From contig OY986971.1 of the NCBI GenBank assembly GCA_963920575.1, positions 24,632,145 through 24,696,144 on the forward strand: a DNA stretch of 64,000 bases. The letters run 5' to 3'. The notes beneath the pieces were generated by a model that did no database searches, had not been told where the DNA came from, and saw only the letters and a list, made by a program, of their open reading frames with translations. Origin of the DNA: Narthecium ossifragum. Lineage: Eukaryota > Streptophyta > Magnoliopsida > Dioscoreales > Nartheciaceae. The position numbers and the translations under genes were made by a program. Each line of letters opens with the position of its first letter. Position 1 is the stretch's first letter. Below are positions 57,151 through 64,000 of this stretch, one piece after another.

Positions 57151-59562
57151 TGTCACATCCCGACCCAGAAAACCCATCCAGGACGAGGCGTGAGGGTTCC
57201 TATCACTATTCATCTTCAATCGGCGCGATACAAAGCGGAAAAGACGGATAATTTAAACAGTTGTATTCCAGAGGTAAACATATATTCATTTATAATATAT
57301 CATCAAGTTGTACAGTTCATATTTGATACAAGATCTTCCAAGAGACAGATTTATACAAGATCCCAAAATCCTCAAAATGTTTACAACATATACATATATC
57401 AAAAAGGTACAACAGATAATCCTCCAGCAACCTCAAGCACCTCTGGATGTACTCGCGCCGCCAAAGGCCGATCCTGCCGGCTCCACGGAAGAAGAACTGC
57501 CGCCTGCACCTGCAAACGCAGTCCGGGTAGGAGTGAGCGATTAGCTCAGTAGGGTTCTACTCTACGGCACACTGAAAGGAGGAAAACAACAACAGTGTTG
57601 TCTCCCAGCCTAAGTCTAACGGATGCCACGGGTACCATAACCCATCGATGTCCCAAGGGCTCCTGTCATGAACCACTCTCTTGGACACGTTACCAAGATC
57701 ACCCTAAGCACTGACAGGGGAACAGTACTATACAGGATCACCCTTACCCAGCAGGGATACCACTGCCTGGGGACCACGTCGGGAACACATCGATTGCATC
57801 CTTAGCACTTGGCCTTGGAAGACAACACGACCCCTAAACCTCAAATACTGATCAGAGTCAACTATCGCAAATCCTCCAAGAACATGAAATTCTGATTAAA
57901 CAATCACACCCTAAACCTGACTACCCAGCCATAGGCCTAAGGCTAGATCCGAGCTACCCGAGAGCCTCGGATCGGCGACCCAAACCATCGCCCGCCTAAC
58001 CTCAAATGCTTCTAATGCACACAATGCATGAGCCTAGGCAAACATCTATCCTAGATGTCTCTATATGCCACATCATCAGTTATAAGTTCCACAGCTATAC
58101 AATAGCCCTCGGCACTCGCCGACAAGAGGCTAAGGTTCCACAATTTCTCATTAGCTAGCACTCATAGCTAGTTAATGGTTAAGGAAATAGCTAAGCATTT
58201 AACAACAATCGAACATGTATTAAATGCAAGTGAAACAATAGGTTTGCCCAAAAGGGGGAATACTCGAATCGATCCTCAAACCCGATGGAAATCCTTTGAA
58301 AACCCCATAAAAATCCACATACATACTCCCCAACATGTTTAGATACTAATCACAAATCAAATCCATCCAAGAAAAGCCAGAAAACCAAGTTCAAGGACTC
58401 GCGGACGATGTCACGGTCGATCCGGGGATCGACCGTGAGACCACGGACGATGTCACGGTCGATCCGGCGATCGACCCTGAGACCAACGCGAAGAAAACCA
58501 AGGGCGACCGTCGATCCACCCATCGACCCTGAGAAGCCCAAAACCAAACAGCGCCTGACGGTCGATGCGACGGTCGACCATCAGGTAAGGTGAAAAAGGG
58601 AGAGAGAGCCCGCGATCGATCGATCCATCGACCGTGGGAGTCCAAAATCCCGACAGAGCCCGACGGTCGATGCGACGGTCGACCGCCAGGCCTAGGAAGC
58701 GTAAAACAACACTTGATGGTCGATGCACCGATCGACCGTTGAGCCTTAGGCACAGTTCATCAGAACAGTGCCGAAAATTCATTTCTTTGAATTTCAAAGA
58801 TCAAATCAAGTTGGAATAAGATGAAATTTCGCAAGCAAGCGTATTTAACAATGGGGAAGCTAATGGAATGAAGAAATCCAGTTTTTGACGGTTAAATCTC
58901 CTATCTAGGTCCAAATGGACGAAAACCGACAAAACGGCGATAATACGGAAACCAACCGTTAGAATACTGAATTCGCAACGTAGGAATACTGGAAATGAAC
59001 AACATCACATGTACAAAGAGCTACAAAGTATTCCAACAAGTATTTCTACAGCGAAAGTACAATAAACCTATCCTAGGAGAACCCGATCCTAAGATCGAGG
59101 TAAAAACACCTACTTGAGCAAGTAGGGTAGCTCCTCCACGCGTCCCGCTAGTCAAGCCGCCAAGATCCGCGCTCCGAAGCCCAAGCCTCCAAACCCTAGC
59201 TCATCCGAAGGAGAGAGAAGGGGAGAGAACGACAGGAGAAGAGAAGGAAAGAGAGAGAAAGGGACAGGTCTTTTATAGAAAACCCGGATCTATCTCAGCC
59301 GTCCAATTCGATCTTTCCCAATCGAGCTCCGATCTTCCGATCGGACGCACCCTAGAGATTCTAATCAAACGCATACATCAATCCAAGGCCGTGGGTGCAA
59401 CGCGGGTGTGAAACCGACCACCAGAGGGCATATTTACCAAAATGCCCTCGGGGTCCAAACCGCCACACGATCGCCCGATCGTGCCCGATGCGGAGCCAAA
59501 CCAACAGGAAACTGGCTCTCGACCCACGCGGTCGAGCCAGGTTTGAGGGACGGGCCCTCACA
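57151..59562 (-). mobile_element. Solo LTR, minus strand, TSD TCGTC
   Basis: On the minus strand it starts TGTGAGGGCCCGTCCCTC at 59562 and ends GGGATGTGACA at 57151, 2412 bp. Flanking 5-mers TCGTC (57146-57150 and 59563-59567) are identical. It shares text with the LTR at 5587 (GGCATTTTGGTAAAT, TTTCACACCCGCG, the CCTACTGAGCT and GCAGGTGCAGGC blocks), so it is a sister family. A TATA box (TTTTATA on plus, 59271) is present. The putative U3/U5 contains the palindromic array at 58395-58745. No coding region. Confidence 0.9.
58395..58745. repeat. Array of imperfect palindromes, CGGTCGAT...ATCGACCG
   Basis: About six units of 25-60-base spacing, each an imperfect inverted repeat such as CACGGTCGATCCGGCGATCG followed by ACC(C/G)TGAG. 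The corresponding part of the LTR at 61759 (63185-63515) has a different number and arrangement of units. Confidence 0.85.
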
Positions 59563-60310
59563 TCGTCTCTGCTGAATTTCCAAACCACCAAGCAGACCCT
59601 ACTTTGTTTGACATTGTGAAGACTTGCATGGTGCATGGACCGTGTGAAACTCAAGCTGTAGCGGCGGGTATCACATCACCGTGTATGGAGAACGATCGTT
59701 GTACTAAAATGTACCAAAAGCCTTTCACCGACATAACAAGCATGGATAATGATGGGTACCCAATATATCGTCGACGTCAGAGTGACATTGATATATAAGT
59801 TCATGGGGTGCATGTTAATAATGGAGATGTTATGCCCTACAATCCATATTTATCACGAATGTTTAACTGCCACATTAATGTGGAAGTTTGTGCAGGTGTT
59901 CAGTGTGTGGTTTACATTCACAAATATATCTATAAGGGACACGATCGAACTACCATGGTTTTGCGAGATGATGATGAAATTCAGCAGTATATAAACACAC
60001 ATTATATAGGCCTATGTGAAGTAGCATGACGTTTATATGAGTATCCCCACCATGAAGAGTATCCTGCGGTTGTGAGGCTTGTTGTCTACTTGCCCAGGAA
60101 ACGAAATGTACTATTCAACAGACTGGAACCAATCTCTGCAGTACTTGAGTGGGCATATAATAAGCAAACAACTCTGACTGCATATTTCTCTCGTTGTACT
60201 AATGACGTGTCTCCATGCGCCTACAATTATCAAGAGTTTCTTGAATATTATGTTTGGCAAAAAAGAATTGGCATGTAGACACCACGTTGATGAGATATGA
60301 AAAGTACACA

Positions 60311-61758
60311 AATTAACCCTTTAATTTACCTTTGTTAGTCTGTGAGTAAGGTATTTCTAACAATCTTCATGGTATGTCAGGTACAAGAGCCCTCAACAAA
60401 AGTTAGATCAACTTTGGAGCGTAAACGAGCCTATTCAGGCACATTTAAGTACATGGGTCCACTTCAAAGATTAAACTGTACCTTCTAAGGAATAACCAGA
60501 TGATGTGCCATATATGATTGGAAATCTCTGAAAGTCTAGTTTCTGGAGAATTTTACGGTTTGTGATTTGGAGTTTCCTAGAGAAAGTTACAATTTTTTTA
60601 GTACTGATGGCGCAGAGCTGAATGGCAAAAAATATAATATGCAGGAACGATGATCGATCTTCTTGACTATGAAGATCGATCTTTGTACTGTAGCAGAGAT
60701 GACAGAGAGCAACAATTCTAATGATCGATCTTCGCCCTATAAATGATCGATCTTCCTTGGACGCAGCCAACTATACGGGATGAAAAGATCGATCTTCACC
60801 CCTAGAAGATCGATCTTTCCTTACCAGTTAAGCAAAATGAAGGGCCCAGATCTAATCCGAATGAGAGAAGCTTTGGGGCTATAAATAGAGGACTTAGGGC
60901 TCTCATTTGGGTGGATTCTTTTGGACAAGAAGAGGCTAAGGAAAGGGGCAACCCCCTTGGGCAAGGAAGGGAGCTCTCATCCAAGAGGGAGTGATGCAGG
61001 ACAAAACCCGGACCTGACCGAGTCCGATCCGGAGCAGACCCTGAGGCGATTCGGACGCGTTCGGACTCCATCCGTCCGACTCAGATCTCCGGGCGACCCC
61101 GACCGTCGGAGGGGCATAACTTTTGATCCGGGTGTCCGATCGGGGTGTACGACCAGTCGAAATGATCGGCTCGACGAGCCCATCATCTCTCCTTGACCTT
61201 GACCTACGAATCTTCAAATTCCTTTTCATTTGGCTTAAAATTCAGTTTTTATGAAAAACTTTCATTTTTAGGCAGTTTGTTCGGGTCCTTTCTATTTTTT
61301 GGCAAATTTCCTATTTCTAGTAGGTTTTCTCCTATTTGAATTCCGGATTTAGTACTCGGATTAGGATAATGATGTTTGAGTCCATGTTTGAGTTGGTCTG
61401 GTCTTTCCTTAAACCTATAAAAGGAGGTCTTAGGGTTTGTAAAGGGAGTTTTGGATGATTAATAAAAATTAGGGTTTTTTGGTTTCTCCCCCTTGAGAAA
61501 TCTGGTTGTCTCTCCCATAGAGAGGTATGGTTGTCTCTCCCATAGAGAGGTCCACGTTACCCTGCGCCAGTCCACGTTCCCTGCGCCAGGGAGGAGATTG
61601 ATGAAGAAGAGGAGGATCCATCTCTTCTCCATGGCTTCTCCATCGAAGATGAGTAGCTAATCTATTTACCTAGTGGAATATCATAATGTTTTAGGTTTTC
61701 TTTATAGTTTTCTTTGGATTTTTAGATGTTGTAAACCCTATTGAGACAAGATTGTATG
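60311..61758 (+). mobile_element. Probable LTR fragments
   Basis: Two TATA boxes (TATAAATAG near 60882, TATAAAA at 61416), a run of six GATCGATCTTC-type boxes (60650-60825), the phrase GGGGCATAACTTTTGATCCG common in plant gypsy LTRs, and a short duplication (GGTTGTCTCTCCCATAGAGA at about 61503 and 61529). The boundaries are not clear, and the Helitron frame does not return. Confidence 0.5.
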
Positions 61759-64000
61759 TGTCACACCCCGACCCAGAAAACCCATCCAGGACGAGACGTG
61801 AGGGTTCCTATCACTATTCATCTTCAAATAGCGCGATACACAAAGAAGAATTATAGAAAAACTTAAACAATTTATATTCCAGAGGTGAAACAGAAATTCA
61901 ATTCATATATTCATCAAGTTGTACTATTCAACATTTGATACAAAATCCTCCAAGGAGAAGATATAATACATTAATCCCAAAACTCCTCGAAATGTTTACA
62001 ATTTACAAAACTGCCAAAGTACAACAATCGACCTCCAGCAACCTCAAGCACCTCTGGATGTAGTCGCGCCTCCAAAACCTGATCCCGCCGGCTCTACTGA
62101 AGAAGAACTAGCGTTTGCACCTGCAAACACAGCCCGGGTAGGAGTGAGCGATAAGCTCAGTAGGGTTCTACTCTACGGCACACAGAAGGGAGAAAAACAA
62201 CAACAGTGTTGTCTCCCAGCTCAAGTCTAATGGATGCCACGTGGTCCCATAACCCATCGATGTCCCAAGGGCTCCTGTCATGAACCTCTCTCTTGAACAT
62301 GTTACCAAGATCACCCTAAGCACTAACAGGGGAACAGTACCATGCAGGATCACCCTTACCCAGCAGAGATACCACTGCCTCGGGACCACGTCGGGAACAC
62401 ATCGATTGCATCCTTAGCACTTAGCCTTGGAAGACAACACGACCTCTAAACCTCAAACATTGATCAGAATCAACTATCGCAAATCCTCAACACATGAGAC
62501 TTGATCACACAATCACACCCTAAACCTGACTACCCAGCCACGGCCCTAAGGCTAGATCCAAGCTACCCGAGAGCGTCGGATCGGTGACCCAAACCATCGC
62601 CCGCCTAACCTCAAATGCCTCTAATGCAATCAAGGTGCATGCAATGCTCAGGCACAGATAACAAGATATAAGCATGCAACAAGATGTCATTAATCATACA
62701 GGGCTAGGCATAGCTTACAGCTAGCCAAAGAGTAAGCATAGCAAAGGCCTCAAATACAGATAGTCTATACTAACCAAGCAAAGATTAGCACAAGGATATG
62801 AATACAGATATACAATAGTCTTCAGTGCTCTCTTGCACCTGACAGACTAAGGTTCCACAGTTACCCGCAGGTAACTGGCCACAGTTATACAATAGCCCTC
62901 GGCACTCGCCGACAATAGACTAAGGTTCCACAATTCCTCATTAGCTAGCACTCAAAGCTAGCTAATGGTTAGACAATCAACTAAGCATTTAACTACAGTC
63001 TAACATGTATTAAATGCAATCAAAACCATAGATTAGCCCAAAAGGAAAATACTCGAATCGATCCTCCAACTCGATAGAAATCCTTTGAAAACTCTCCAAA
63101 TTCCACTTGTAAACTTCCCAACATGTTTAAAGATCAATGACGATTGAAAACCATTTGAGAAAAACCAGAAAACACTGTTCAAGGGCCCACGGTCGATCGT
63201 GAGACCAAGGCGAAGAAAACCAAAGGGGCGACGGTCGATCCACTCATCGACCCTGGGAAGACCAAAACCAAACAGCGCCTGACGGTCGATGCGACGGTCG
63301 ACCGTCAGGTAAATGGCGAAAAGAGAAGGTCCCACGGTCGATCCATGTATCGACCCTGGGAGGCTAAAATCCCGACAGAGCCCGACGGTCGATGCGACGG
63401 TCGATCCGACGGTCGACCGTGAGGTCACGGTCGATCCGATGGTCGACCGTTAGGCCCGAAAGATGCAAATCAATACTTAACGGTCGATGTACCGATCAAC
63501 CGTCGAGCCTTAGGCACAGTTCATCAGAACAGTGCCGGAAATCCAATTTCTTGGATTTCAAGGATCAAATCAAGTTGGAAAACAATGAGATTTTGCAAGC
63601 AAGTGTATTTCTCGATGGAGAAACCAATGGTATCAAGAAATCCCATTTTTGACGAAAAACAATGAGATTTTGCAAGCCGGAAGCCGCTCCTCGAAATCCA
63701 CACTCCGATGCCCTAGCTCAGCCGCAGGAGAGAGAGAGAAGAGAGAAGAGAACGGCAGGGGAAGAAAGAAGGAAAGAAAGAGAAAGAAGGAGCTTAAATA
63801 GAAAGCTGGAATCAATCCCAGCCGTCCGATTCGATATCTTCCGATCGGAAGCACTCTAAAGGTTCTAATCAAACACATACATCAATCAAAGGTCATGTGT
63901 GCAACGCGGGTGTGAAACTGACCATCAGGGAGCATATTTATCAAAATGCCAATGGGGTCAAAAGCAGCGATGCGATCAACCGATCGCATCCCAAGGCCAA
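61759..64000 (-). mobile_element. LTR, minus strand, running off the window
   Basis: The 3' end of the LTR (GGGGTGTGACA on minus) is at 61759, and the sequence parallels the solo LTR at 57151 throughout, including the CCTACTGAGCT and GCAGGTGCAGGC blocks and the palindromic array. By comparison about 90 bases of the LTR lie beyond 64000. No primer site adjoins 61759, so it is a solo LTR or the 3' LTR of an element extending to the right. Confidence 0.85.

Larger units (their letters stand above)
57091..60310 (+). pseudogene. Helitron Rep/helicase, middle segment, split by a solo LTR
   Basis: Just before the LTR the frame reads DKIRTCAQVDSIV, and it resumes after 59567 with SAEFPNHQ, FDIVKTCMVHGPC, DNDGYPIYRRR, CHINVEVCAGVQCVVYIHKY, YPAVVRLVVYLP and ending near YVWQKRIGM (tryptophan codon to TAG). 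These belong to the Helitron-like domain C-terminal to the piece at 53376; the PIF1 helicase motifs are not reached. Several stops and shifts. Confidence 0.8.

Noticed and set aside
58391..58797. Palindromic array considered as CRISPR-like
   Set aside because: Units are degenerate, spacing is irregular, there are no unique equal-length spacers, and the locus is a plant LTR.

Overview
The window looks like nuclear DNA from a flowering plant, most likely a monocot. It has spliced genes with GT..AG introns, GC-rich first exons, land-plant protein families (PLAT-plant-stress, PPR, GT61, OVATE-like, purine permease, bHLH) and a very heavy load of nested transposable elements. I cannot name the species from the sequence. 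All calls come from reading the sequence; no similarity search was run.

Left third (1-21173). The window opens inside a Ty3/gypsy LTR (1-1848) joined to an inverted LTR fragment (1849-2100), then a decayed LINE (2209-3690) and a 94-bp tandem repeat. From 4427 to 21173 lies a large Mutator-like element (MULE) with terminal inverted repeats (TIRs) of about 620-660 bp. It carries two convergent genes: a FAR1/MULE/SWIM transposase (rightward, now a pseudogene) and a small GRF-zinc-finger membrane protein (leftward). Each appears to start from a leader exon in its TIR and to splice at the TIR inner border. A very young, complete-length Ty3/gypsy chromovirus (5587-15102, identical-length LTRs, target duplication CGTTG) sits inside the second exon of the transposase.

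Middle (21174-46990). Three host genes on the minus strand stand among elements: a secreted PLAT-domain protein (23701-24377), an acidic protein with a zinc ribbon (32568-35532, three exons) and a divergent senescence/ERD7-like protein (42751-43837, two exons). Between them are three consecutive perfect hairpins (22831-22950), a 2.2-kb TIR element carrying an OVATE-like gene fragment, a foldback MITE, a solo LTR with target duplication CTATG (30938-32095), a hAT-like element, an element with a GT61 fragment, a foldback made of LTR ends, and blocks of short repeats.

Right third (46991-64000). A P-class PPR gene close to Arabidopsis EMB2745 (47000-49299, minus, one apparent frameshift) is followed by a nested element. 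Its outer MITE-like unit contains a Pack-MULE (50021-52174, 9-bp target duplication with one mismatch) that captured pieces of a bHLH gene and a purine permease gene. A decayed Helitron Rep/helicase gene (53376-60310) is split twice, once by about 2.85 kb of LTR-like DNA and once by a minus-strand solo LTR (57151-59562, target duplication TCGTC). The window ends inside another minus-strand LTR of the same group.

The host genes look unrelated to each other. The order of events can be read from the nesting: the MULE is older than the gypsy insertion, the Helitron is older than its two insertions, and the outer MITE is older than the Pack-MULE. Palindromic GATCGATC-like boxes recur in the putative upstream part of several different LTRs.
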